Shown: positions 8,993 through 18,283 of the stretch, one piece after another
Position numbering within the stretch: position 1 is the stretch's first letter
Layout of the letters: every line of letters begins with the position of its first letter
Source: Emticicia fluvialis
Lineage (GTDB): Bacteria; Bacteroidota; Bacteroidia; Cytophagales; Spirosomataceae
NCBI RefSeq assembly: GCF_024793945.1
Contig: NZ_JANUSD010000009.1
Span: forward strand, 124,001-188,000
DNA length: 64,000 nt
Direction of reading: 5' to 3'
The notes under the pieces: generated by a model
Told to the model about the DNA's origin: nothing
Databases searched by the model: none
Seen by the model: only the letters and a program-made list of their open reading frames with translations
Made by a program: the position numbers and the translations under genes

Positions 8993-9549
8993 TAATTATT
9001 TAGATTTTTTCTCTGCTAAGTGCAGAGCCATTTAGAGGATACGAATTTAAATATAAAATCCCGACTATGGGTCAGGAAAGACCAAATAAAAAAATGAAGT
9101 AACTCAATTCATAGTATCCGAGCATAGAAGCCGTGCCATAAACCACCTATTCAATTTACGGATATTTATAATTGTACCAACCGCTAAAAACCGGAATGCT
9201 GCTTAACAATCACTAAAATAGTAGTTTGTTTATAATGGCTAAAATGCCATAAAACAGGAGAGAAGAATCGTACTTTAAAAATCAGGCAGTTGATGGCCGA
9301 TGTGAAAAAACAGGCAATTTTTTAAAACCAAAAGCCTTTTGAAAGCTGCGCTAAGAGCAAAAAAAATTGGTAGTTGCTGGTGATTATTGAAGCAAAAAGA
9401 ACCGGAATGGCTTTTATAAGATTCAGCGCATTTTACCAAAACCTTAGCAGCAAATTGGCCAGTTTAGTTGCTGCTGTAAATCAGATTCAAAACCCTTAAC
9501 ACTACCATTTACTTACTATATTTAATTAAAAAGCGAAATACTTTTAATA
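8993..9549. other. Gap without a visible gene
   Basis: About 560 AT-rich bases with stops in all frames. I see no RNA gene, repeat or strong terminator in it. No clear terminator follows holA on the minus strand here either. Confidence 0.5.
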
Positions 9550-10557
9550 CTAATGAAGAATTTCAAAAACCAGTCTTTTAAGAATATCTCCCTCAGTTTC
9601 TTCACCGGTTTCCACACCTTTTGACTTCAAATCAGCTATTTTCAACGAGTGAATTACAGACCTCAATTTGGTAAACGAATAGTTTCTTGCAGCATTGATA
9701 TAATCTTTGGCAAAGAAGCTGTTTACCTTTAATAAGGCTGCAATGCCGCTATCAGACTTTTCGCCGGAAGCATGCACTAATAAAACCTTGCTGAAAAAAT
9801 TATAAAGGATAATGATGATAGGTTGTATGGGGTTATCTTTAGGGTTATTGCCGAAGTAAATAATTATCTGGTTAGCCTTTACTATGTCTCGCTGAATAAG
9901 CGCTTTCTGAAGCTCAAAAACATTGTATTCTTTACTGATACCTACATACTTTTGAATCAGGTCTGCGTCAATGCCATCACCGGCTTTTATATTCAATATT
10001 ACTTTCTCAATTTCGCTGGTCAGTCGTTTTAAATCATTGCCTATGTGTTCAACAAGTAACTGAATGGCTTTCGGGCTTATTTTAACGCCCTTGCCATGGC
10101 AATAATCTGCCACAAAATCGGGCAACTGGTTGTCATATAATTTCTTTGAGTTAAACAGCACGCCACTTTTGCCAAATGCTTTTACCCAGGCTTTGCGTTC
10201 GTCTTGCGCATTACCAAAAGCCAACACCAATATTGTTGTACCCAAGGGTAGCAGTGCATATTCTTCTATTAGCTTCTGATTTTCTTTCTGGTCAATTCCC
10301 TGAATCTGCTGTGCGTCTTTCACTATTATTAATTGCCGCTCGGCCATCATCGGGAAACGCCTCGCATAATTCAGCAGGGCACCCACGTTCAGGTCTTTAC
10401 CAAAAAGCACAAATTCATTAAAGCCCTTCTCGTGTTCCGGAATGGCCAGCTTCTGAATTTTCTCTACTATTTGCTCAATATGAAAAGGCTCTTCGCCGTG
10501 TAAAAAATACAGGGCTTTAATAGCGTCTTTTTTTATTGATTTCAGTATTTCTGACAT
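9550..10557 (-). CDS. holA: DNA polymerase III delta subunit
   Basis: The delta subunit opens the sliding clamp as part of the clamp loader in chromosome replication. The protein is 335 residues, normal for the family. It starts with ALYFLHGEEPFHIEQIV, the degenerate P-loop region of delta. The AAA-like fold continues with VGALLNYARRFPMMAERQLIIVKDAQQI, then NDLKRLTSEIEKVIL and a helical C-terminal collar domain (ALIQRDIVKANQIIIYF). It follows acpH with four bases between, so the two are probably cotranscribed. Confidence 0.9.
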   Translation of the reverse strand: MSEILKSIKKDAIKALYFLHGEEPFHIEQIVEKIQKLAIPEHEKGFNEFVLFGKDLNVGALLNYARRFPMMAERQLIIVKDAQQIQGIDQKENQKLIEEYALLPLGTTILVLAFGNAQDERKAWVKAFGKSGVLFNSKKLYDNQLPDFVADYCHGKGVKISPKAIQLLVEHIGNDLKRLTSEIEKVILNIKAGDGIDADLIQKYVGISKEYNVFELQKALIQRDIVKANQIIIYFGNNPKDNPIQPIIIILYNFFSKVLLVHASGEKSDSGIAALLKVNSFFAKDYINAARNYSFTKLRSVIHSLKIADLKSKGVETGEETEGDILKRLVFEILH

Positions 10558-10561
10558 AATC

Positions 10562-11188
10562 TTATTTTATTACGATACTGTTATGTGAAAAATGGTTTTC
10601 CTGCAAAAAGCCTGTACACTGCCGCACCAGCTGCGGGAAAAAGATTTTGAAGTTTTCATCAAAAAAAGCATAATGTGCCTGCAGGTCGTTTACTGCCTGC
10701 TCCATATTCGACTCAAAAACTGCTCTTTTGGCTACACCCGTAAGGGCGCGTTCAATGCCCCAGAACTCGGCATAGTTTTTCAGCCAGTCGTGCTTAATCA
10801 TCGATTCAATAACCGGCCTCATTTTATCCGGCAACAGGTGCCAGTGGTCTATAAATGCCTGATGCACTCTTTTTCTGAATCCATCAAATGGCTCAGAAGA
10901 ATACAGCTCCCAATGGCGTGCCAGAAAATGGTCGAAAAAAATATCAATTACCACCGAAGCATACTTATGGTATTTATCATAAAGCACAGACTTTGAGGCG
11001 CTAATCAGCAGATGGGTATCTGTAAATGAATCAATGAGGCGATGCAATAAAATGCCTTTTTTGATGTTTTCTGAAAAATGGCTGTTTCTCGGATGCTCAA
11101 TTCTACCAACTACGTAGTCTTCCAGCATATTGCCAACGAGTATTTCCTGGTTGTCGCCGGATAGAAATAAATGCGCTAAAAAATTCAT
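10562..11188 (-). CDS. acpH: Acyl carrier protein phosphodiesterase family protein
   Basis: Members remove the 4'-phosphopantetheine arm from acyl carrier protein using a manganese-dependent HD-like site. The N-terminus MNFLAHLFLSGDN with VGNMLEDYV is characteristic, and GILLHRLIDSFTDTH and IDIFFDHFLARHW supply the His/Asp metal-binding positions. Length (208 residues) fits. It is the first gene of a probable two-gene unit with holA. The intergenic space to slyD, which is divergent, holds TAnnTTTG-like elements on both strands. Confidence 0.88.
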   Translation of the reverse strand: MNFLAHLFLSGDNQEILVGNMLEDYVVGRIEHPRNSHFSENIKKGILLHRLIDSFTDTHLLISASKSVLYDKYHKYASVVIDIFFDHFLARHWELYSSEPFDGFRKRVHQAFIDHWHLLPDKMRPVIESMIKHDWLKNYAEFWGIERALTGVAKRAVFESNMEQAVNDLQAHYAFFDENFKIFFPQLVRQCTGFLQENHFSHNSIVIK

Positions 11189-11206
11189 TTATAAGGGTAG
11201 AATTTG

Positions 11207-11225
11207 TACGTTTGTGGCAAAGTTA
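11207..11225. promoter_or_regulatory. Divergent -7 elements between acpH and slyD
   Basis: TACGTTTG on the plus strand (11207-11214) and TAACTTTG on the minus strand (11225-11218) both match TAnnTTTG. No good TTTG partner is seen about 20 bases upstream of either, so these are partial matches. Confidence 0.35.
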
Positions 11226-11291
11226 TGAAATTACGGGGTAATAAAATACCTCATTTTTAAAATTGAATTGTAATACATTAAATCAAAAAAT

Positions 11292-11804
11292 ATGAAAGTT
11301 GAAGCCCAAAAAGTTGTCACTGCCATCTACGAGCTCTATGTGGGCGAGAATGACGAGAGGGAAATTATCGAGGTGTCGGATGAGAACGATCCTATTGTGT
11401 TTATACATGGCCTGAGTGGCTTACCAGAGGCATTTGAAAAAAATCTGATTGGGCTTGGTGCAGGTGATACCTTTGATTTTTCCATCAGCCCCGAAGATGG
11501 GTATGGCGAAGTAGACACCGAAGCATTAATTGATTTTCCGATTGAGAATTTCAAGATTGATAACGGAGAAGTACCGGAGGGAATGCTTGAAATAGGCAAT
11601 TATATTCCGTTTTCGAACGAAGAAGGCCACCGCATGAACGGTAGAGTAGTGGAAGTACAACCTGAGATTGTGATGCTTGACTTCAACCATCCGCTGGCTG
11701 GTGAAACATTGCATTTTAAAGGCAAGGTGCTGGGCGTAAGAAATGCCAATCCGGATGAGATTGCACACGGACACGTGCATGGCGATGGGGGAGTACATCA
11801 CTGA
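11292..11804 (+). CDS. slyD: SlyD-type FKBP peptidyl-prolyl isomerase
   Basis: A 170-residue cytoplasmic folding factor. The FKBP core (AIYELYVGENDE, then DPIVFIHGLSGLPEAFEKNLIGLGAGD and FSISPEDGYGEVD) is interrupted by the insert-in-flap chaperone domain (about 75-125). The core then resumes with MLDFNHPLAGETLHFKGKVLGV. The C-terminus carries several histidines (AHGHVHGDGGVHH), a short version of the metal-binding tail of SlyD. Its last seven bases overlap the end of the convergent comEB gene. Confidence 0.9.
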   Translation: MKVEAQKVVTAIYELYVGENDEREIIEVSDENDPIVFIHGLSGLPEAFEKNLIGLGAGDTFDFSISPEDGYGEVDTEALIDFPIENFKIDNGEVPEGMLEIGNYIPFSNEEGHRMNGRVVEVQPEIVMLDFNHPLAGETLHFKGKVLGVRNANPDEIAHGHVHGDGGVHH

Positions 11805-12274
11805 TTACCCCCATACTGCTCTACATCAATTCCGAACTTACGTAGAAAATCAACGCCTTCGTCAGACGGAATCCCTTTGTATTGAGCATAAGATTCCAGA
11901 AAAATTACACGTTTTATTTTCATACTGAAAATAACCCTGGCGCACGCTATACATGGCGACAACGTTACGTAGAGCGTGCTGCCTTCCAGATTAGCTCCGT
12001 TTTTTGAAGCGTAGAGAATGGCGTTTTGCTCGGCGTGCAAGGCCAAAGAACAACTTCCTTTAGAATCGCGCGGGCAGCCCGTTTCCGGATACTCCTCATC
12101 ACAATTATGCGTGCCAGACGGCGGGCCATTATACCCAATAGAAATGATACGGGTGTCTTTGGCTAATACCGCCCCGACCTGAGCCTTTACACAATGCGAA
12201 CGCAAGGCAAGGCTTTTAGCCAGGTTCATAAAAATATCATCAAAATCGGGTTTTTCTTTTTTTACTATCTCCAT
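11798..12274 (-). CDS. comEB: dCMP deaminase (ComEB family)
   Basis: A zinc-dependent deoxycytidylate deaminase, which makes dUMP for dTMP synthesis. It is 158 residues. The zinc site is complete: HAEQNAI (catalytic Glu) and PCIACA. An additional zinc or substrate region is suggested by GTHNCDEEYPETGCPRD. VGAVLAKDTRIISIGYNGPPSG is typical of the family. It is convergent with slyD, overlapping by seven bases. Confidence 0.9.
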   Translation of the reverse strand: MEIVKKEKPDFDDIFMNLAKSLALRSHCVKAQVGAVLAKDTRIISIGYNGPPSGTHNCDEEYPETGCPRDSKGSCSLALHAEQNAILYASKNGANLEGSTLYVTLSPCIACARVIFSMKIKRVIFLESYAQYKGIPSDEGVDFLRKFGIDVEQYGGNQ

Positions 12275-12402
12275 TGTGGGTTTATGCGTATGCTTAGGTT
12301 TCTACGGTTACATAGAACCGCAAAACTAATGAAAACCTGCTAATAAAAATGCCGGGCGGCGCTGATTAAAAAAATAAAAAACAACAGATGCTAAAAAAAT
12401 AA

Positions 12403-12435
12403 AACGTTGAGCAAAAGAAAAGGTTGCTCAACGTT
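12403..12435 (-). terminator. Terminator of the pappalysin-like protease gene
   Basis: AACGTTGAGCA pairs with TGCTCAACGTT around an A-rich loop. On the minus strand it is followed by a T-rich run (plus-strand A run at 12393-12404). Confidence 0.8.
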
Positions 12436-12466
12436 CGTTTTATAAACTAATATTAAATTTTATGCG

Positions 12467-13759
12467 CTATAATATAACCAGCCGCCTGGTGGCTTGCTGC
12501 TCTTTAGAAATTACCCGCATAAAATAACTACCCGGCACCAGGTCTGTCGCATTGATACTAATCACTGTGCTTGGGTAATCTTTAAATGTGGCGGTGTAAA
12601 GGCTTCTGCCTTTTATGTCTATCAATGAAATGGTGAAATCCTGAAAGTCTGGCAGTAATACCTGCACCTGAATATTCTCTTTGGTGGTTGGGTTAGGTAC
12701 CAGGTTAACGGCAAGAGTGGTTGACGGAGGCAGCTCAAATCTGGCGTAGTTAACAACCCTTTTACGTCTCTGGCTCAGGTCTAGTACCGCGCGCATTCTG
12801 TCTTTTTGCCCTACAGTAAAAATATTCATGCAAGAGTCCGGGGTGTAGTCCATATAATTCTCAATCATGTTTCTGGTAAGCGTTCCACTGCAATTAGAGA
12901 ATTTATCGGTACAAAAGGCTGAATTATTTGATTCAGAAGTTGGGGGTGTATCAGCTACGTAATCTGTGCCGCAATATTCATCACCCCAGGTATGAATTAG
13001 CCCCAGCCAGTGGCCGATTTCATGAGTGGTGGTTCTGCCCATGCTGTAAAGGCCTGATGTATTAGTACCTGATTTTTTCCCGAACACCCGGTAATCAATA
13101 AAGACACCGTCAATGTTTTCGCTGGCTTGTTCGCTTAGTCCGTCTACGGTTTCGGCATAAGGAAACTCGGCATAACCTATATATGGGCTGCGGAAGGTAG
13201 TTACCCAGATATTCAGGTACTTGTTGCTATCCCAATACCCTAGGTTTGAAAGGCGCGTGCGGTCAACATCGCTTATCAGGCTAAAACTTGTAGTATTTGT
13301 ATAATGACGGGTAATACCCGACGTTGGATTACCGTTCGGGTCTTTTGAAGCCAGAAAAAATTCAATTTTTATATCGGCACCTACCGGATTGGTATTAAAA
13401 CCCAATGTGCCTTGTTTGCGCCGGTAATCTTCATTAAGTACTTTTATCTGTGAGAATATCTGCTCATCGGGAATATTATTATTACGGATTGAGCCATCTG
13501 CCTGATTATGGACGATATGCACCACCACCGGAATACGGATAACGTCTTCATTGGCTATACCTATACGACTTTTTTGGTTTTCGGCGCTAATTACGTTGGC
13601 TAATGCCTGTTCAAACCTGAGTTTTTTGATGGCCCGGCCTGCATTGTTAACGGAGCGGATAGAATCAATAGCAGCATGGGCACAAATTAACGTTCTTTGT
13701 GCCCATGTTTGCCATGTAAGCAGCATAAATAGTGGCGTAAAGTATAAAGTTTTTTTCAT
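12467..13759 (-). CDS. Secreted M43 (pappalysin-like) zinc metalloprotease with T9SS sorting domain
   Basis: A 430-residue secreted endopeptidase. The N-terminus is a signal peptide ending near TWA-Q. A propeptide-like region (about 25-85) precedes the catalytic domain. The zinc motif is HEIGHWLGLIH at about residue 250, and the Met-turn is NYMDY about 60 residues later, as in the cytophagalysin/pappalysin family. Several cysteines (CGTDY, SAFC, NCSG, SCMN) probably form disulfides. The last 80 residues (LVPNPTTKENIQVQV to the end, with PGSYFMRV) form a type A type IX secretion sorting domain, which sends the protein across the outer membrane. It is a single gene with its own terminator. Confidence 0.9.
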   Translation of the reverse strand: MKKTLYFTPLFMLLTWQTWAQRTLICAHAAIDSIRSVNNAGRAIKKLRFEQALANVISAENQKSRIGIANEDVIRIPVVVHIVHNQADGSIRNNNIPDEQIFSQIKVLNEDYRRKQGTLGFNTNPVGADIKIEFFLASKDPNGNPTSGITRHYTNTTSFSLISDVDRTRLSNLGYWDSNKYLNIWVTTFRSPYIGYAEFPYAETVDGLSEQASENIDGVFIDYRVFGKKSGTNTSGLYSMGRTTTHEIGHWLGLIHTWGDEYCGTDYVADTPPTSESNNSAFCTDKFSNCSGTLTRNMIENYMDYTPDSCMNIFTVGQKDRMRAVLDLSQRRKRVVNYARFELPPSTTLAVNLVPNPTTKENIQVQVLLPDFQDFTISLIDIKGRSLYTATFKDYPSTVISINATDLVPGSYFMRVISKEQQATRRLVIL

Positions 13760-13814
13760 GCTTTTATGACGAGAGAAAGTAGCCTATGGTTGCAACAGAA
13801 CCCGCCGGTTATTA

Positions 13815-14762
13815 TTATTTACTCTCGGCTTTTTCATAAGCATTTAATATGTCTTTAACCAGTCGGTGTCTTACCACGTCTCTGCCATCCAGTTCAACAA
13901 ATCCTATACCGGTTATATTCTTCAAAATTTCTAAGGCATCAACCAGACCCGACCGCTGATTTTTCGGTAAATCTACCTGTGTTCTGTCGCCGGTAATAAT
14001 GGTTTTAGAAAGTGGCCCCATCCGTGTCAGAAACATCTTTATCTGCATGGGTGTGGTGTTCTGCGCTTCATCTAACAAAATAAAGGCATTGTTCAGTGTA
14101 CGCCCGCGCATATAGGCCAGGGGTGCAATCTCTATGGTGCGGTTTTCGATATAAAATTTCAGTTTTTCCGCCTGAATCATATCGTCTAGCGCATCATAAA
14201 TCGGCCTTAGATAAGGGTCAATTTTTTCCTTTAAATCACCTGGCAAAAAGCCCAGGTTTTCTCCGGCTTCAACGGCAGGACGGGTAATGATAATCTTCTT
14301 TACCTGTTTATCTTTTAATGCTTTTACAGCCAAAGCTACGGCGGTATATGTTTTACCCGTACCGGCAGGGCCTGTGGCAAAAACTATATCATATTTATTG
14401 GCGGCCTCAATCATTTTTTTCTGATTGGCAGTTTTGGCACGTACTACTATACCTCTTGTTCCGTAAACGATAACGTCATCGTCAGTAGCTTCATGATTGG
14501 CCGACTCTATGTCTTGCTGAATATAATTTTTTACCTGGTCGTTGCTTATTCTTCCGTATTTATGATAATGCTCAAGCAGCGACTCAAGTATATCTGAAAT
14601 TTTGTTGATTTCTTTGTCGTTCCCTTTTACCAGAATCTGATTCCCTCTTGAAATTATCTTGCTTTCAGGGAAAGCAGCCGCTACCATTTTGATATTACTA
14701 TTTTCTACTCCGAGAAAATCTATCAGGGAAACCTCGTCTAATGTGAATACTTTTTCTGTCAA
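13815..14762 (-). CDS. phoH: PhoH-family ATPase
   Basis: A 315-residue cytoplasmic P-loop ATPase related to helicases and thought to act in RNA metabolism. The N-terminal part (about 20-75, VENSNIKMVAAAFPESKI with RGNQILVKG) is KH-like. The ATPase has Walker A GPAGTGKTYTA, RPAVEAGENLGFLPGD, Walker B FILLDEAQNT and the sensor TIITGDRTQVDLP. The start is a TTG. The first ATG is residue 31 and would remove part of the conserved N-terminal domain, so the TTG is kept. On the minus strand, TAATTTTG at 14832-14825 is a possible -7 element. It is divergent from dnaB. Confidence 0.9.
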   Translation of the reverse strand: MTEKVFTLDEVSLIDFLGVENSNIKMVAAAFPESKIISRGNQILVKGNDKEINKISDILESLLEHYHKYGRISNDQVKNYIQQDIESANHEATDDDVIVYGTRGIVVRAKTANQKKMIEAANKYDIVFATGPAGTGKTYTAVALAVKALKDKQVKKIIITRPAVEAGENLGFLPGDLKEKIDPYLRPIYDALDDMIQAEKLKFYIENRTIEIAPLAYMRGRTLNNAFILLDEAQNTTPMQIKMFLTRMGPLSKTIITGDRTQVDLPKNQRSGLVDALEILKNITGIGFVELDGRDVVRHRLVKDILNAYEKAESK

Positions 14763-14957
14763 AATACTTTTGTGTTTGTTTTTTTAAGTTCAATTACCGT
14801 TTCTGTCTATAAAACGCAGGAAAACAAAATTAGTTTTTCTTACTGCTTTGAAATGATTTGTCAAAAATCAAAAATTATTCACAATATCTTAAGTTTTTTC
14901 CACAAAAAAATTCACGTTTATGAGTTAAATATTGATTATCAATTGTTTATATAATAT

Positions 14958-14980
14958 CAGGCCAAAGGCGCCTGTTTTTT
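14958..14980 (+). other. Short hairpin plus T run in the dnaB leader
   Basis: CAGGC and GCCTG enclose seven bases and are followed by six T, about 40 bases before the dnaB start. It looks like a weak terminator, although no gene on this strand precedes it. It may be a leader attenuator or chance. Confidence 0.3.
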
Positions 14981-15016
14981 ATGAAGTGTATTTTTTCTTA
15001 ACATTGTATTAACATT

Positions 15017-16624
15017 ATGGAATATATGAATCCAAATACTACAACGGGCAGAAATCAGGGACAAAGAGGTATAGGCAAGAACCCAACGTACGAGGTGCTT
15101 CGTCCTGAGTCTGGCAAACTTCCACCTCAGGCAATAGAGCTGGAGGAAGCGGTATTGGGTGCCTTAATGATTGAAAAAGATGCACTGACTACGGTTGTGG
15201 ATATTCTTCAACCCGGTAGTTTCTATAAAGAATCTCATCAGCGTATTTACAATGCCATTCTGATACTATTCGGTAAGTCTGAACCAATTGATTTATTAAC
15301 GGTTACTTCTCAGCTGCGTAGTCTGGGCGAATTGGAGTTTGTAGGTGGTGCGCAGTATCTGGCCCGCCTTACAAGCAAGGTAAACTCGGCTGCTAATATT
15401 GAATGGCATGCTCGTATTATCTCTCAATCGGCAATTAAACGCGATATGATACGTGTTGCCGGGGATATTTTGCGCGATGCCTTTGAAGACACTACCGACG
15501 TATTTAATCTGCTTGACAGAACAGAGCAGACTTTCTTTGAGATTTCGGAGCGGAACATCAGAAAGAGCTATGCCGATGCCAGCTCTATTATGCGGGCTAC
15601 GATTGACGAACTTGAAAAAAAGAAAAATAATAAAGACGGCCTTACGGGTGTTGCCAGTGGTTTTACTGAGCTTGACCGCATAACCAGTGGCTGGCAGAAA
15701 ACCGAGCTGATTATTATAGCCGCCAGACCTGCCATGGGTAAAACCGCCTTTGTGGTGTCGGCGATGAGAAACGCGGCCGTTGAATGGAATGTTCCGGTGG
15801 CCATTTTCTCATTAGAGATGTCATCAACCCAGCTAATGTTGCGTATGATTTCTGCAGAAGCAGAAATTGACAGCGAAAAGCTAAGAAAAGGAACCCTTGA
15901 AAGCCACGAATGGCAGCAATTGCACCACAGGATTGACCGGTTGTCTAAAGCGCCTATTTATATTGACGATACCCCGGCCTTGTCGGTGCTTGAATTAAGG
16001 GCCAAATGCCGCCGCTTGAAAGCCCAGTTCAACATCGGGATGATTATTATTGATTATCTGCAGTTGATGACCGGAGATACCGGAGGGCAGAAAAGCGGTA
16101 ACCGTGAGCAGGAGATTGCAACCATATCGCGCTCGTTGAAAAACCTGGCCAAAGAAATTGATGTGCCTGTAATTGCGCTTTCGCAGTTGAGCCGTGCCGT
16201 GGAGACCAGAGGTGGAGACAAACGCCCGCAGTTGTCTGACTTGCGTGAGTCGGGGTCTATTGAGCAGGATGCCGATATGGTTATGTTTTTATACAGACCG
16301 GAATACTATAAAATAACTCAGGATGAAAACGGGAACCCCACAGCCGGTGTGGGTGAAGTAATCATAGCCAAAAACCGTAGTGGTACCGTTGATACCGTAA
16401 GGCTGAGGTTTATTGGTAAATATACCAAATTTGCCGATTTGGACGGCTTCTACACACCTGTGCACGACAGCTTTACTGATTTTAATGGCCCGAAATCGTT
16501 CCCGACTACTAATGCACTGGATAGCTTTGAACAAGGAGGCGGAAACGCAGGCGGGGCGCCTGTTACGTTTGGAAGCAAAGCAAATAAGCCGCGTAACCCT
16601 GACGAGGAAGAATTTCCGTTCTGA
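15017..16624 (+). CDS. dnaB: Replicative DNA helicase DnaB
   Basis: A 535-residue hexameric helicase that unwinds DNA at the replication fork. The N-terminal domain starts PPQAIELEEAVLGALMIEKDAL. The RecA-like motor has Walker A ARPAMGKTAF, VAIFSLEMSSTQL, Walker B MIIIDYLQLM, and the segment VIALSQLSRAVETRGGDKRP with LRESGSIEQDADMV. It ends with IAKNRSGTVDTVRLRF and a low-complexity tail. There is no intein, unlike some DnaB proteins. ATG codons at 15017 and 15026 are both possible. It has its own terminator and is divergent from phoH. Confidence 0.95.
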   Translation: MEYMNPNTTTGRNQGQRGIGKNPTYEVLRPESGKLPPQAIELEEAVLGALMIEKDALTTVVDILQPGSFYKESHQRIYNAILILFGKSEPIDLLTVTSQLRSLGELEFVGGAQYLARLTSKVNSAANIEWHARIISQSAIKRDMIRVAGDILRDAFEDTTDVFNLLDRTEQTFFEISERNIRKSYADASSIMRATIDELEKKKNNKDGLTGVASGFTELDRITSGWQKTELIIIAARPAMGKTAFVVSAMRNAAVEWNVPVAIFSLEMSSTQLMLRMISAEAEIDSEKLRKGTLESHEWQQLHHRIDRLSKAPIYIDDTPALSVLELRAKCRRLKAQFNIGMIIIDYLQLMTGDTGGQKSGNREQEIATISRSLKNLAKEIDVPVIALSQLSRAVETRGGDKRPQLSDLRESGSIEQDADMVMFLYRPEYYKITQDENGNPTAGVGEVIIAKNRSGTVDTVRLRFIGKYTKFADLDGFYTPVHDSFTDFNGPKSFPTTNALDSFEQGGGNAGGAPVTFGSKANKPRNPDEEEFPF

Positions 16625-16650
16625 TAATTAAACCCGGAGCCTGATGATAT

Positions 16651-16690
16651 AATGGCAGATAAGGATTAACCTCTCTATCTGCCATTTTTT
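16651..16690 (+). terminator. Terminator of dnaB
   Basis: AATGGCAGATA pairs with TATCTGCCATT and is followed by a T run. The minus-strand rlmD gene ends just beyond it and may use the same hairpin. Confidence 0.85.
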
Positions 16691-16694
16691 GTTT

Positions 16695-18104
16695 TTACTG
16701 CTTTAGTTCAAGCAAAGCTATGTTTTCAACATGGTGTGTATGCGGGAACATATCAACCGGCTGAACCTTTAGAATACGATATTTTTCGCTCAAAATAGCC
16801 AAATCACGGGCTTGTGTGGCAGGGTTGCAACTTACATAAACTATTCTTTGCGGGGCTACATCCAGAATTGTGCGGGTAACCGGCTCGTCCATTCCGGCGC
16901 GTGGTGGGTCAGTAATAATTACATCCGGTTTACCTTTCAGTTCAATAAATTCACGGGTCAGAAATTTGCGCATATCACCGGCAAAAAACTCGGTATTATG
17001 TATGTTATTTACCTCAGAATTAATTTTTGCATCTTCAACAGCGGCTTCTACGTATTCAATACCTATTACCCTGCGGGCTTGTTTAGCTACAAAATTGGCA
17101 ATGGTGCCGGTACCGGTATAAAGGTCATATACCAGTTCGTTGCCTGTCAGGCCTGCGTATTCGCGGGTAAGTTTGTAAAGCTCATACGCTTGCTCAGAGT
17201 TGGTCTGATAGAAAGATTTGGCACCGATTCTGAAAATCAGATCCTCCATTTTTTCTTCTATATATGGCTTGCCTGCAAAAGTATGCACTTCAAGGTCATG
17301 GAAGGTATCGTTTCGCTTTTGATTCAAAACGTAATTCAAAGACGTGATTTCAGGAAACTTTTCTTTGAGGTGACCCAGTACCAGCTCAATATCAGATTCA
17401 TTGTTTTGTGCAAATTGAATCATCACCATCAGATGGCCGATAGAGGTGGTTCTAATCATGATATTACGTAAGAAACCCTCGTGCGCAATGTGGTCATAAT
17501 AGGTATATCCCTGCTCATTGGCCAGGTCGCGCAGGGCTAGTCTTATCTGATTAGAAGGGTCTTTTTGCAGATAGCATTTTTCAATGGGCAGTACTTTTTC
17601 GAAACGCTTGGGCACATGAAAACCCAGTGCGTTTTTGTCGGTATCTTCTCCAAGGCTGGCTTCTTCTCTGGTAAACCAACGGCTGTTAGAGAAAGTAAAC
17701 TCCAGCTTGTTTCTATAAAAAGTAGTATTGGCCGAACCAAGAATATCGTTTATAACGGGGAGCTCAAGCCTACCAATGCGGCTCAGTTGGTCTTGCACCT
17801 GCTGGCTTTTTAGTTCTAATTGTTTTTCATAAGGCACGTGTTGCCATTTGCAACCCCCACAAACCCCGAAATGCTGGCAGAAAGGAGCAATGCGCAGCGG
17901 AGAGGCCTCCAGTATTTCTAAGACGTTGGCCTCAGCATAGTTTTTTTTGCGGTTATTCACCCAAAGTTTCACTTTATCGCCAGGCGATACGTTACTGCCT
18001 TCAATAAAAATTACTTGTCCGTTGTGCCTTGCAAAACATTTACCCTCTGCTGCAAAATTTTCAACCTCTATACTGTCAATTACGAATGTTTTGTTTCTGG
18101 CCAT
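16695..18104 (-). CDS. rlmD: 23S rRNA (uracil-C5)-methyltransferase, RlmD/TrmA family
   Basis: A 469-residue SAM-dependent methyltransferase of class I rRNA uracil methylases, commonly called RlmD in Bacteroidota. An N-terminal TRAM domain (about 5-60) is followed by the iron-sulfur cysteine set CQHFGVCGGCKWQH. The catalytic part has YDLYTGTGTIANFVA (SAM site), DVIITDPPRAGMDEPV and VYVSCNPATQARDL, with the catalytic cysteine in SCNPAT. Upstream TTG (18116) is in frame, but ATG at 18104 (MARNKTFV) is the normal start. It could modify position 1939 or another uridine; the target is inferred from the family only. Confidence 0.88.
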   Translation of the reverse strand: MARNKTFVIDSIEVENFAAEGKCFARHNGQVIFIEGSNVSPGDKVKLWVNNRKKNYAEANVLEILEASPLRIAPFCQHFGVCGGCKWQHVPYEKQLELKSQQVQDQLSRIGRLELPVINDILGSANTTFYRNKLEFTFSNSRWFTREEASLGEDTDKNALGFHVPKRFEKVLPIEKCYLQKDPSNQIRLALRDLANEQGYTYYDHIAHEGFLRNIMIRTTSIGHLMVMIQFAQNNESDIELVLGHLKEKFPEITSLNYVLNQKRNDTFHDLEVHTFAGKPYIEEKMEDLIFRIGAKSFYQTNSEQAYELYKLTREYAGLTGNELVYDLYTGTGTIANFVAKQARRVIGIEYVEAAVEDAKINSEVNNIHNTEFFAGDMRKFLTREFIELKGKPDVIITDPPRAGMDEPVTRTILDVAPQRIVYVSCNPATQARDLAILSEKYRILKVQPVDMFPHTHHVENIALLELKQ

Positions 18105-18283
18105 TGCTTGGGTCAATTCTGTTTATAATTGCGCAAAATTACCGAACTTAGAATTAACATCAAAATTGAAGCTGAAGAGAGGTATAAACCCCATGCAACA
18201 GATTGATGCCCGAGGCACAGGTTAAACCATAAAGGCATGCAAAAGCTTTATAAAAGGCTTTGACCAGCCGACGGACTTAAGAA

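Noticed and set aside
14772..14954. 60-codon frame upstream of dnaB
   Set aside because: Low-complexity, AT-driven composition, starts in a region that may hold promoters; no homology recognised.
16812..17471. Open frame of 219 codons on the plus strand
   Set aside because: It runs opposite to the well-supported rlmD gene, has biased residue composition and no family likeness.
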